38,617 bases of DNA from a virus. This document shows positions 14,610-21,777 of this stretch, one piece after another. The stretch is from positions 1-38,617 of the IMG/VR virus record IMGVR_UViG_3300032245_000616; one strand, given 5' to 3'. The notes beneath the pieces were generated by a model. It saw only the letters and a list, made by a program, of their open reading frames with translations, was not told the origin of the DNA and made no database searches. The position numbers and the translations under genes are program-made. Within the stretch, counting starts at the first letter, position 1. Every line of letters begins with the position of its first letter.

Positions 14610-16169
14610 TTATCCCCCGACATCCCAGCCGGACATTTCGTTGTCCGCGGATGCCTGCTTCATTAGTTCAAGCAAAGATGGACGCGTGTATGCCATTGTC
14701 AAGTCGTAGTCAATCCCTGAGTTGTCGCATGCCATCGCAACCGCGTCGGCCCTGTCAGGAGATGCTACCCCGCGGGACCGCATTGCGTCTTTCGACTCTA
14801 GGCCCAGCTTCCCGCGTGACGTTGCCTGGGCTCTCCTGGTTACTAACTGACTTTTGAGAATATCGTCTTCGGGCAGGATAATGTCGCAAGTGTCAATCTT
14901 TCGGGCTAGTCGGTGCCACATCTCGGAACCCTTGTTCTGGTACGCGTCGTTGTCCCTGGCGTTGCCACCAAAGTTAATCCGGTTCACGGTCCATCCGGCT
15001 TCGTTCAGCGCGTCGCACATCGGCAGACCCAGGCCCCCGGCGTCGGCGAATACTTGCTCCGGCTTAACCCCAGCTTTCTTTAGTTCCATAATGATCCGCC
15101 CGACCGTTGCCATCGTATCCCTTTCGCGCCATGTGATCAGCGGAAGGATTCGGTTGCCTTCCCGGATTGCGATCACGTTTTCGTCGCCACCCGCGGAAAA
15201 GTCTATGCCAGCTGCCCTGTCTGCCCCGCTTGGGACAGGAGGGTTATTCACGCAATTGTCGTAACTACCCAAGCTCACGACTAGGCGCTCTTCGCCCAGA
15301 TCCATGAATTCTGCCTTGAGCATTGACTGAGTAAATGGGCTGTTGATGCCATAGCGTTGCTGAATCTCCTGTATGTACAAAGGACTGATATGGGGACAGT
15401 CCCAGGCTGTCGCCCGGGTCTTTTTCCACAGATCTGCCTCCTTTGTAAAGCATCGGTAGAACTGACCCACCGGAGCCCCCGGCGAACTGGCGACCAGCAA
15501 TCTAGTTGGTTGGCACCGAAACACTGAAACGTAGATCGGATCTTGGACGGTCTTGGCTTCGTCGACAACGTACATGAGCGGAGCGGTTTCATGGTTCGCA
15601 GCGTGGAAACCTTCCGCCCGGCCTGCTGACTCGTTGTCATTGCCTGCTGTAAACCCCAAAATTCGGCTTATACGCCCCGAGGCGTGCTTGAAACGGATTT
15701 CCCCACTGGTGACCTCAACCATGTCGCCAAAGGGCCTTAGAAGGGCTTTAATCGCAGGCCATAGTACGGATTCGACCTGGCGATAGACTGACGCGGTAAC
15801 GACCGACAAAGACTCCTCAAAGCATACCATGTGCCAGACTAGGGCCGGGGCGATGACGTTTGACGTCTTGCCGGAACCGTTCGCAGCCACTAGCGCTACC
15901 CGGCTATAGATTGGGGCCAGGTTATTCATGACCTCCTTTTGCCAGGGGTACAGATTCAGCCTGAGAACACCCTCCGCGAATCCTGCCGGGGTAGCTTGTT
16001 CGTCAACCTTCGATGCTGGGCCGGGTTTCGATGACCCCTTTTTATTTCTAGCCGAATTTCTGAGGGGGGTCGCGCGCGCGCGCGCGCGTGGTGGGGGCCC
16101 CCCGGGGGGGGTGTCGTGGGGGGGCGAATTTTCCTGGGGTGTCGTATTCACAATTTTATTGACTTCCAA
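14610..16169 (-). CDS. terL: Terminase large subunit
   Basis: 519 aa from a TTG at 16169; GTG at 16151 is an alternative start. The ATPase part has Walker A VAANGSGKT (about residues 94-102) and Walker B LMYVVDEAK. The nuclease part shows AAGIDFSAGGDENVIAI, EQVFADAGGLGLPM and SPDRADAVAMA, giving the acidic metal ligands of an RNase H-like fold. The first 60 residues are disordered and Pro/Arg/Lys-rich, partly coded by a (CG)9 tract. The enzyme cuts and pumps DNA into the prohead with the portal. No clear RBS is seen at either start. Confidence 0.9.
   Translation of the reverse strand: MEVNKIVNTTPQENSPPHDTPPGGPPPRARARATPLRNSARNKKGSSKPGPASKVDEQATPAGFAEGVLRLNLYPWQKEVMNNLAPIYSRVALVAANGSGKTSNVIAPALVWHMVCFEESLSVVTASVYRQVESVLWPAIKALLRPFGDMVEVTSGEIRFKHASGRISRILGFTAGNDNESAGRAEGFHAANHETAPLMYVVDEAKTVQDPIYVSVFRCQPTRLLVASSPGAPVGQFYRCFTKEADLWKKTRATAWDCPHISPLYIQEIQQRYGINSPFTQSMLKAEFMDLGEERLVVSLGSYDNCVNNPPVPSGADRAAGIDFSAGGDENVIAIREGNRILPLITWRERDTMATVGRIIMELKKAGVKPEQVFADAGGLGLPMCDALNEAGWTVNRINFGGNARDNDAYQNKGSEMWHRLARKIDTCDIILPEDDILKSQLVTRRAQATSRGKLGLESKDAMRSRGVASPDRADAVAMACDNSGIDYDLTMAYTRPSLLELMKQASADNEMSGWDVGG
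16071..16111 (-). repeat. (CG)9 tract plus G/C homopolymer runs in terL
   Basis: Eighteen bases of perfect alternating CG at 16071-16088 are followed by runs of five or more G and C to 16111. In the protein this gives RARARA and PPGGPPP near the N-terminus. The tract is prone to slippage and can adopt unusual DNA shapes. It lies at the start of the large terminase gene. Confidence 0.85.
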
Positions 16170-16202
16170 ACCCCATATAATATAATTCTAATATTGGTCG
16201 TT

Positions 16203-16871
16203 TCATTTGTCGCACAATGAGTCTTGTGTGGTTATTGCCTCAATAACAGACTTCGACCCCGACTTTCCGGCATATTTAATTTTGTTCGCGTTGACCAACA
16301 GCGCAGCGTCGGCCGCGGTAAAATGTACGTTCGCTACCGATCCTCCGACCTGGACTCTTGCCTGTTGCCCGAAGTGCTCCTGGGCCCTGCGCTCGATGCG
16401 CCATGCAGCCGCTTGCCAAGTCCCCTTTTCTGCCGCTCTGTCAATGACTTCCAACGCGCGGGTGATGTGGAGTGACTCCGCTTTTTTTAAGCGTTCGCTG
16501 ATGTGGGGCCTGGCGGATAGGAATGCTGATAGCGTGGACTTTGCGATTCCTAATAAGTCCGCAATCATAGCATATGGGAACCCTTTACTCAGCGCAGTCT
16601 CGACTATTGTCAGGTGCTCCTCAGTAATCTTAGGCAATCCCCTGGCGCCAATGGCAACGTCCGGGATGTAGTTCGGAACTTCATTCATGAGCCTGCGCTC
16701 CTTGTCCAGGCGCTTCTCATCCACCTTCTCAATCTTCTTCTCGGGGAAGCGCAACTTCATGCGCCTCTTTTTCTGCTTCGAAACCGGAGCCTGCTCCGTT
16801 ATTGCATCAGAGGCTAGATCCTTTGGACTCGTAGTAATTGGCAAGTCGCTGGAGTTTCCAGATGCATTCAT
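16203..16871 (-). CDS. terS: Terminase small subunit-like, HTH DNA-binding
   Basis: 222 aa. The N-terminal 75 residues are basic and disordered (KQKKRRMKLRFPEKKIEKVD). A helix-turn-helix follows (GFPYAMIADLLGIAKSTLSA), then a long amphipathic region for oligomer formation (AWRIERRAQEHFGQQARVQ). Small terminases bind the packaging start site and hand DNA to the large subunit, and this gene lies directly upstream of the large subunit gene. It overlaps the 65-aa gene by 65 bases. Confidence 0.75.
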   Translation of the reverse strand: MNASGNSSDLPITTSPKDLASDAITEQAPVSKQKKRRMKLRFPEKKIEKVDEKRLDKERRLMNEVPNYIPDVAIGARGLPKITEEHLTIVETALSKGFPYAMIADLLGIAKSTLSAFLSARPHISERLKKAESLHITRALEVIDRAAEKGTWQAAAWRIERRAQEHFGQQARVQVGGSVANVHFTAADAALLVNANKIKYAGKSGSKSVIEAITTQDSLCDK

Positions 16872-17004
16872 TAACTAATGTCTCCCCAACTTCGTCACTG
16901 CATCTCTTGTTGCAATTAGTAAGCAACTTCCAGAATGCTGAACATGCTGATTTGAGCTTAATGTTTTCATCAATGATCGATTTGATTTTAGCTTCGTCTG
17001 CCAC
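16807..17004 (-). CDS. Small hypothetical protein, first gene of the late region
   Basis: 65 aa from a GTG at 17004, placed by a strong GGAGG site seven bases upstream; TTG at 17010 is also in frame. The protein is mostly one amphipathic helix (KIKSIIDENIKLKSACSAFW) with four Cys. It overlaps the small terminase by 65 bases in another frame. No family recognised. It is the first gene downstream of the regulatory gap, so it opens the late operon. Confidence 0.6.
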   Translation of the reverse strand: MADEAKIKSIIDENIKLKSACSAFWKLLTNCNKRCSDEVGETLVNECIWKLQRLANYYESKGSSL

Positions 17005-17195
17005 ATGCAACCCTCCCGGTAGTTAGAAAACCCCGCGCCCGGGAACCGCTTTCACCCCTCCCGGGTCGCAACCAATTCCCCAACCCACCCCATAAGAACT
17101 GGCTTGCGTCAACGTATTGCATCCAGACCAACGCGCAAGTCTTTCGTGTTTCACCCATTCTTTCTGGTAAGAATTAAAAAGGCATATGGTAAACT

Positions 17196-17273
17196 GAAAA
17201 GCCCCCGCGGTTGGAGCGGTACCGCTAGCGAAGCGAAGCGGGGGGACTTTAGTCCCCCGCTCTAACAGGGGGC
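17196..17273 (-). terminator. Large branched intrinsic terminator
   Basis: On the minus strand GCCCCC (17273-17268) pairs with GGGGGC (17206-17201) and is followed by TTTT. Inside are a strong hairpin (17238-17260, arms GGGGGACT/AGTCCCCC) and the palindrome AGCGGTACCGCT (17215-17226). This would end early transcription after the 65-aa gene. The TATAAT box just upstream means a short structured RNA of about 80 bases could also be made here. Confidence 0.65.
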
Positions 17274-17319
17274 TGTTTCACCATTATATACATATAAGGG
17301 GAACGAAATGGTGAAACAG
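17273..17319 (-). promoter_or_regulatory. 13-bp perfect inverted repeat around a TATAAT box
   Basis: CTGTTTCACCATT (17273-17285) and AATGGTGAAACAG (17307-17319) are perfect inverses separated by 21 bases. On the minus strand the sequence reads TATATGTATATAATGGTG, placing a consensus TATAAT at the edge of one arm. No good -35 box is visible at 16-18 bases. The most likely reading is an operator that covers a promoter. A hairpin in the early-gene message is the alternative. Confidence 0.55.
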
Positions 17320-17365
17320 AGTAGAACCCGGGTTTTACAGAGTAAGGCGAAATGACTGTTTTAGC

Positions 17366-17563
17366 CTAGTTTTGAGCACTAAAACCAACCACCGGAAGTT
17401 CTTTCCCGGCCCAATTCCTGTTCCCTTTAGGCGCCCCACCCTTCTTACCATTAGCGATCGATGCCTTGGCCTTAGCCTCCGACCTCACCTTGCCGATCCT
17501 GGACGCGAATAACGCCACCGGGACCGCACATCTGCAACTAGGACATTCAATTGATTGACTCAT
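17366..17563 (-). CDS. Small Cys-motif basic protein
   Basis: 65 aa from the ATG at 17563, which overlaps the Mom-like stop (ATGA). It has CPSCRCAVP near the start, a possible half zinc site, then a basic Gly/Lys/Ala-rich region (KVRSEAKAKASIANGKKGGA) of a kind common in small phage proteins that may bind nucleic acid. It is the last gene before the terminator. No defined function. Confidence 0.65.
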   Translation of the reverse strand: MSQSIECPSCRCAVPVALFASRIGKVRSEAKAKASIANGKKGGAPKGNRNWAGKELPVVGFSAQN

Positions 17564-18225
17564 TCTTGCCTCCATTCTTTCCATTCTTTCCAGTTTTGTA
17601 TCTCCCATTTCAGCAACGGCTTGTCCTTCTGATTGCAGAAATAGACAAACCTATGCTTCCTGGTCCGCGGAACGATCACTGCCTCTTCCATGGTCCGCGA
17701 GTGCCTGCTGTGCTTGTTTCCGACAACCTTGTCACCAGAAGATCTCTTGTCAGATAGTCCGGTATAGATCCAGTTCGTTGCCGAGTAGATCATTCCATTG
17801 TGTCCGGCCCCGGTATCAGCATAGCTAACCAGGATTAAGTAGGGCCGCAACCTCGTTAGCTCACGAATGCTCCAGGATATAAATCTGCTCTCAGAATTCT
17901 TGGGGCACTTATCGTCGAGCCATAGTCTATTCAACTCGTAGACCCTGGACGCATTCTCTGCCCCGCATATGCCCCTGCATAGATGGGGCGACGCGGGTTT
18001 GCCGAACGAGATCACTCCCAGAAGTTCACTGCCATGGAAGCATCCGAACGACCAGTTGCAAGGCACGGCCCGGTGCGCGTAGTGGTTGGCGACGACTACT
18101 TCATTCATCGTCTTTGACCCTATGGCCCGGAATTTAAGTTGGAGCGCAGAGGTAGGAATTGCACCTCCGTTCTCCCCTTGGAATAGGGGAAGTTCTACTA
18201 CTGAACTATCTGCGCGTAAACTCAC
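17560..18225 (-). CDS. Mom-like DNA adenine modification protein (GNAT fold)
   Basis: 221 aa from the GTG at 18225, which overlaps the upstream stop (GTGA) and has GAGG just before it. ATG at 18108 would give 182 aa. The Mom pattern is clear: VVVANHYAHRAVP, then SFGCFHGSELLGVISFGKP, YELNRLWLDDKCPKNSESRF and LILVSYADTGAGHNGMIYSA followed by NWIYTGL. In phage Mu, Mom converts adenine to a methylcarbamoyl form that blocks host restriction. The C-terminal tail here is basic and Trp-rich. The first 39 codons overlap a tRNA-like gene, so the true start is uncertain. Confidence 0.8.
   Translation of the reverse strand: MSLRADSSVVELPLFQGENGGAIPTSALQLKFRAIGSKTMNEVVVANHYAHRAVPCNWSFGCFHGSELLGVISFGKPASPHLCRGICGAENASRVYELNRLWLDDKCPKNSESRFISWSIRELTRLRPYLILVSYADTGAGHNGMIYSATNWIYTGLSDKRSSGDKVVGNKHSRHSRTMEEAVIVPRTRKHRFVYFCNQKDKPLLKWEIQNWKEWKEWRQE
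18140..18215 (-). tRNA. tRNA-Gly(UCC)-like gene with encoded CCA
   Basis: A 76-base cloverleaf. Acceptor arms GCGCAGA/TCTGCGC pair perfectly and are followed by T and CCA. D-arm GTTC/GAAC encloses AGTAGTA. The anticodon stem TCCCC/GGGGA encloses TATTCCAA, reading UCC. T-arm GGAGG/CCT(A)CC encloses TGCAATT. Compared with ordinary tRNA-Gly it has one extra base in the anticodon loop (8 bases) and one bulged A in the T stem. It is either a variant tRNA or one losing function. It lies wholly inside the longest reading frame of the Mom-like gene. Confidence 0.65.
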
Positions 18226-18497
18226 CAGGTCCTCATCTCATCGATGAACCCGATCGTCTTATCCCGACGCTCCTTCAGCACTGCCAGGAGCCTGTCGGTC
18301 ATGTCGACCTCGAACAGATCTCCATTGCCTCCGAGCAGTCCACCGTCCCGGTTTAGATAGCGCAGGATCTTCGGCTTGTTGCTAGCACTCTCCATGATCT
18401 CGCAGATCCCATAGTCCCGGTTGTATCGGTAGTACTTGCCCGGAACAATCTGCTCGAACGTGAGCGCTCCCTCTTCTTTGTCGTCGTAGTAGTTCAT
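18222..18497 (-). CDS. Small hypothetical acidic protein
   Basis: 91 aa from the ATG at 18497, chosen for its GGAGG site five bases upstream. It starts MNYYDDKEEGALTFEQIVPG and has KYYRYNRDYGICEIMES, then a LLGGNGDLFEVDM segment that looks like a small beta domain. Its stop overlaps the Mom-like GTG. No family recognised. Confidence 0.7.
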   Translation of the reverse strand: MNYYDDKEEGALTFEQIVPGKYYRYNRDYGICEIMESASNKPKILRYLNRDGGLLGGNGDLFEVDMTDRLLAVLKERRDKTIGFIDEMRTW

Positions 18498-18561
18498 GGT
18501 TTCCTCCAGTACATTTTCCACATAAACACGGTGCACAATATTAAGCAAGGACTGAGTAGGA

Positions 18562-19020
18562 TTAGATCAGACATTTTGCCTCGAATTTCTTCCACTCGGT
18601 CACCTTCTGGATTGAGGGCGCCTCGATGCCCAGGTAGAACTGGATGCCCTTTGTGTCCGTCACGAACTTCTTGCCTTTGTTGACTCCTTCGAGCACCTCG
18701 AAGACAAACGACTTGTTTGCCCGGCCCCTGTACCCGCACAGGCGAGCAGTGCCCTTCGAGGTCTTAAACTCCTTGGTCAAATGCTCCTCCTTCAGTCCGT
18801 CGAATCCATGGCGAACAATCGACCGCAAGTCTGCCAGGTCTTTGGTCACAATCTCTCCGCCTTCCTCAACCGACCGGACCTCCATCTTGAATGTGGCAGT
18901 GTCCGCGTTGTAGGTGCAATTGCCTAGCTTGAGGTTGAACTGCTTGTTGACCTTGTTGAGCTCCGCCAGGAGCGGGTCAATCTGATTACGAATTATGTTG
19001 AGTGTGTCTTTGTTGATCAT
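18562..19020 (-). CDS. Conserved-looking hypothetical protein, 152 aa
   Basis: 152 aa from ATG at 19020. An N-terminal helix (NIIRNQIDPLLAELNKVNKQ) is followed by a strand-rich domain (TARLCGYRGRANKSFVFEVL). The neat alternation suggests a small folded protein, perhaps nucleic-acid binding by its positive charge, but no motif proves it. It lies in the small-gene run after the helicase. Confidence 0.65.
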   Translation of the reverse strand: MINKDTLNIIRNQIDPLLAELNKVNKQFNLKLGNCTYNADTATFKMEVRSVEEGGEIVTKDLADLRSIVRHGFDGLKEEHLTKEFKTSKGTARLCGYRGRANKSFVFEVLEGVNKGKKFVTDTKGIQFYLGIEAPSIQKVTEWKKFEAKCLI

Positions 19021-19039
19021 GTTGGTTGGTCTTTCTTGG

Positions 19040-19372
19040 TTATGAATTGCATTCACTGCACTTGCACTTACTAACGCCTTGGAGAAATGTGTAAGCCTCC
19101 TCGACGCTGGACTCATGGACCTGGTGGGCCCCGGTCCCGGCATTATCTACCCAGCCTGGCTTGAGGTAGATCCAGAATCCGTCACCATTGTCGCCAGTGC
19201 GCTTGATGTACTCTTTGACCTGGGGGTCGTTCAGTTGCGAACCGCGATAGTCGCGCTCGTCACTGATTGAATCTACCCGGTGGTCGCGCTTGATCTTTTC
19301 GATTAATTTATTTTCGTTTACGCGACCCACTTTGACCGGGGTTGCTTCGGTTTTTGTTGTTGTGTTGCTCAT
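19040..19372 (-). CDS. Hypothetical protein, 110 aa
   Basis: 110 aa. It has a Thr/Lys-rich start (MSNTTTKTEATPVKVGRVNE), then a helical segment and GDGFWIYLKPGWVDNAGTG, ending with three Cys in KCKCSECNS that could bind a metal. The 88 bases upstream of its ATG hold two hairpins but no clear RBS. No family recognised. Confidence 0.6.
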   Translation of the reverse strand: MSNTTTKTEATPVKVGRVNENKLIEKIKRDHRVDSISDERDYRGSQLNDPQVKEYIKRTGDNGDGFWIYLKPGWVDNAGTGAHQVHESSVEEAYTFLQGVSKCKCSECNS

Positions 19373-19383
19373 GGTTAGAATTT

Positions 19384-19457
19384 AACCCATCTCCTGGGTT
19401 ATGTCTACAAGTATTTTCAATACAATGTGTAAGTTGTTGATATTGAATGAAATACTT
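19384..19457 (-). other. Two hairpins between helicase gene and the 110-aa gene
   Basis: AAGTATTT (19409-19416) pairs with AAATACTT (19450-19457), extended by TCAATA/TATTGA. A second hairpin, AACCCA/TGGGTT (19384-19389/19395-19400), has GGAGA in its minus-strand loop. They may set the relative level of the two genes by pausing or mRNA processing. Neither is followed by a clean T run on the minus strand. Confidence 0.5.
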
Positions 19458-19460
19458 TTT

Positions 19461-20879
19461 CTAGAAACCTGGGGCTGGAACGCGGTAAACCTCGCCAAAC
19501 TGCGATTTATCCTTCATCAACTTGCCGGACTTCACCAAGCGCGTGAGGTATCTCGAGAGGGTTCCCCGCGGAATTCCCATAGCAGGATCTGCTTTCTCCC
19601 ACACCTCCTTGAACGATGAGCCTTTCTCCTTGTCAACGCACGCCATCACTTCGTCGTCCTCGTATGCCTTCTTCGATCCTTCGGTTGGTCGCGCGTCGTC
19701 CGGATTAAATTCTGCTGTGCGTTTCATCAACGGAAATTCCCATTGCACGCAAAACGGATCGATCGGCGAGAAGTCTCTCATCGTCGGCTCGACGATCAGC
19801 ACATTCTCTTCCTTGTGCGGATGCATAACGAAGATGCTGTCCGGGTCCCGGGCAAACACCGTACTGCCTGACATCTTATCAAACCCGGCCCTGTTGCCGT
19901 GGCCCTTGCTGAAGTGATGCCCGAACACGACGCTCGCGTTTGTCTCTACCGCAATGCTGTCCACCTCGTTCATCAGCGTAGCCATCTCTCCGGCGCTGTT
20001 CTCATCTCTCTCTCCGTACAGCTTGTAGATCGGGTCAAAGCATATCAGTCCGAACTCTCCGATCCTTAGCTGGTCGATTATCTTGGGCCGCAACGCACTC
20101 AGGTCCGCCGAGTGTCCTCGCAGATTCCAAACGAACAACTGGTCGTTAGGTATCTGAATGCCTAGTGCCCGGCACACGGATCTTATCCGCTCCCGAAACG
20201 AGTACTGCTGGATCTCGAAGTTAATGAACAGCACCCGAGTCTTGCGAGTAGGCATCTCCCAAAACTTTGTGCCAGACGCCACACATATCGCCAACTGCAA
20301 CAGCGTCCACGTCTTCATGCTCTTGCTGGTTCCGCCTAGCACCATCTTGCAACCGCGGTGCAGGGCACCAAAGATAATTTCCTCCGGCTTCTCAATCGCC
20401 AATTCATCTAGAGCGCTAGCCTCCATGATGAGTGGGAGATTCCCACTGCCCCATGGCTTGCTTGCCCCGGCCAGGATGTTCCTAATATCTTCCGGGCACG
20501 CGTCCTGTTCTTCCATCGCACCGAGCGCCTTGAGCGCAGCTGCGTGCATGTTCCGCATCCGGGTAGTCTTCCGCAACCTGGGCAACCAATAGTCCATCTT
20601 GGAAGCGGAGGTGATCGATCCAGACATAATCTTTAGACTGAATTCGTGCACATACTTCGGATGCTCCTTGCCGACAAACTCGCCCATGGCGACAGCGTCA
20701 GGTGGCACGCCATCCCTCAGCCCCCGGGCGACGCACCGGGCTACTGGTTGGTAGTAGTTGTGCGGGTCGAGGATCTCAGCCTTGTTCCTGTCTAAAATAA
20801 TTGGGTCGGTGAAGCATGCCGACAGCACTGCCCACTCAGCCTCGTTGTCCCGAGGTGGTCCGTAAGAGTCTTGGTTCAT
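19461..20879 (-). CDS. Replicative DNA helicase, RepA/DnaB-like AAA_25 ATPase
   Basis: 472 aa from ATG at 20879, which overlaps the upstream stop (ATGA). The N-terminal part (EWAVLSACFTDPIILDRNKA) looks like a DnaB N-terminal domain. Walker A is VLGGTSKSMKTW (about residues 180-191) and Walker B FGLICFDPI (about 276-284). SVVFGHHFSKGHG matches a later RecA-fold motif. The C-terminus (FKEVWEKADPAMGIPRGTLS, then RYLTRLVKSGKL) is a winged helix. It is the only replication motor in the genome, so the phage probably borrows the host polymerase. Confidence 0.8.
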   Translation of the reverse strand: MNQDSYGPPRDNEAEWAVLSACFTDPIILDRNKAEILDPHNYYQPVARCVARGLRDGVPPDAVAMGEFVGKEHPKYVHEFSLKIMSGSITSASKMDYWLPRLRKTTRMRNMHAAALKALGAMEEQDACPEDIRNILAGASKPWGSGNLPLIMEASALDELAIEKPEEIIFGALHRGCKMVLGGTSKSMKTWTLLQLAICVASGTKFWEMPTRKTRVLFINFEIQQYSFRERIRSVCRALGIQIPNDQLFVWNLRGHSADLSALRPKIIDQLRIGEFGLICFDPIYKLYGERDENSAGEMATLMNEVDSIAVETNASVVFGHHFSKGHGNRAGFDKMSGSTVFARDPDSIFVMHPHKEENVLIVEPTMRDFSPIDPFCVQWEFPLMKRTAEFNPDDARPTEGSKKAYEDDEVMACVDKEKGSSFKEVWEKADPAMGIPRGTLSRYLTRLVKSGKLMKDKSQFGEVYRVPAPGF

Positions 20880-21040
20880 TGTGGTTGTGTCCCCCACATG
20901 TCCTTCCAGACGGTCTTGCGCATTTGCAGAATGACTCGCCACACATTGTCAGGGAAGATCCAGCACTTCTCGACCTGGAACTGTTCTGCCAGTTTCTTTA
21001 GTTCGTTAGGGACCGCGCACTTGTAGTCGTCGATCTTCAT
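20876..21040 (-). CDS. Small protein coupled to the helicase gene
   Basis: 54 aa. Its start overlaps the upstream stop (ATGA) and its stop overlaps the helicase start (ATGA). It begins MKIDDYKCAVPNELKKLAEQ and has a Trp-rich second half (CWIFPDNVWRVILQMRKTVW). The double coupling supports a real gene and suggests a partner of the helicase, but no family is recognised. Confidence 0.7.
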   Translation of the reverse strand: MKIDDYKCAVPNELKKLAEQFQVEKCWIFPDNVWRVILQMRKTVWKDMWGTQPQ

Positions 21041-21399
21041 CGGTTCCCCTTCCTGGACTGATGAAACTTCCTGTTCTCATTCTCCATACACTTCTCAGGG
21101 GTCAACTTCTCCAGGCGCCGGACGACGTCGCGGTGGTCCACGTTGGCTCCGGCAACCATGAGCCATGTAGCCATTGGTTCACCGCGGACCGCGCGCACTA
21201 GTTCCTCGGACTCCGTATACGTTTTATATCCGTCACCTTGCCATGCAGTGCGCACTGGCTTGGCAATCTGTACTAAGCCGGACAGGATTCTCCTGCGGTT
21301 CAGTAGTTTAATATCTGAGATCATCTGCACGACGACCTCTCCTGCTAGTTGCCTGTACCGTTCGGTCAGGTCTCCTTTCGTGAGTCTGGTTGATTGCAT
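21037..21399 (-). CDS. Hypothetical protein, 120 aa
   Basis: 120 aa from ATG at 21399, with AAGGA eight bases upstream. It is largely helical and basic (TERYRQLAGEVVVQMISDIK and REPMATWLMVAG-like turns) with a strongly charged C-terminus (CMENENRKFHQSRKGNR). It overlaps the previous gene by 34 bases. No family recognised; a role in replication is possible from position. Confidence 0.65.
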   Translation of the reverse strand: MQSTRLTKGDLTERYRQLAGEVVVQMISDIKLLNRRRILSGLVQIAKPVRTAWQGDGYKTYTESEELVRAVRGEPMATWLMVAGANVDHRDVVRRLEKLTPEKCMENENRKFHQSRKGNR

Positions 21400-21617
21400 G
21401 GTGGAGTTCCTTTCGTTGGGGTTGTTGTCTTATCTTCTACAAAACTTCCTGTCAACAAGTCCAGCTTGTATCCATTGCCGTGCCAGTAGTCGTAAAGCAT
21501 CGCGTTAATTATTCTTCCTTGGTTGCCGAATTCTTCAGGGAACAAGTTCCCCGGAGCTAGGCCGAAATCCTTCACAAGTGCCCCGAACTTGAGTGTTGTC
21601 AGCTTGTAGATTTTCAC
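21366..21617 (-). CDS. Hypothetical protein, 83 aa
   Basis: 83 aa from a GTG at 21617, with AAGGA at good spacing upstream. It has KFGALVKDFGLAPGNLFPEE, then INAMLYDYWHGNGYKLDLLT. It overlaps its upstream neighbour by 83 bases in another frame. Both genes have their own ribosome site or coupling, so both are kept. Function unknown. Confidence 0.6.
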   Translation of the reverse strand: MKIYKLTTLKFGALVKDFGLAPGNLFPEEFGNQGRIINAMLYDYWHGNGYKLDLLTGSFVEDKTTTPTKGTPPCNQPDSRKET

Positions 21618-21777
21618 TCAGTTCCTTATTGAATAGCAGGGCCGCGTCGACGTTGGTAATGATCTGCCGAACTGATGGAGCGTGAGTATGGTCAGACGCA
21701 TCTCTCTGCACAACAAGCATCCTCTTAGTTGCCTCGAGGATGTCACGTTGCCACTTGATGGTTTTCTCCAAACTCAC
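21535..21777 (-). CDS. Hypothetical protein, 80 aa
   Basis: 80 aa from a GTG that overlaps the upstream stop (GTGA). The first 60 residues are a charged helix pair (LEKTIKWQRDILEATKRMLV and RQIITNVDAALLFNKELSEN). The last 20 lie in the overlap with the next gene and may be poorly constrained. No family recognised. Confidence 0.55.
   Translation of the reverse strand: MSLEKTIKWQRDILEATKRMLVVQRDASDHTHAPSVRQIITNVDAALLFNKELSENLQADNTQVRGTCEGFRPSSGELVP

Larger units (their letters stand above)
17005..17365. other. 361-base gap between early and late regions
   Basis: This is the only stretch over 300 bases without a gene. From the early side it holds a 13-bp inverted repeat with a TATAAT box, a large structured terminator and a third copy of the inverted-repeat half site near 17145-17157. 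About 140 bases of leader then precede the first late gene. I see no ORF with a credible start and RBS in it. Confidence 0.85.

Noticed and set aside
14354-14623. 89-codon minus frame over the holin-like gene
   Set aside because: The product is Arg/Ser/Trp-rich with no fold-like pattern. The holin-like, 74-aa and lipoprotein frames explain the region better.
16170-16202. Promoter before terL
   Set aside because: The AT-rich stretch has TAGAAT- and TATTAT-like words but no -35 at proper spacing. Composition alone could explain it.
18140-18215. tRNA-like sequence as a phage attachment site
   Set aside because: Temperate phages often use tRNA ends as attP, but no integrase or repressor is visible in a genome that appears complete.
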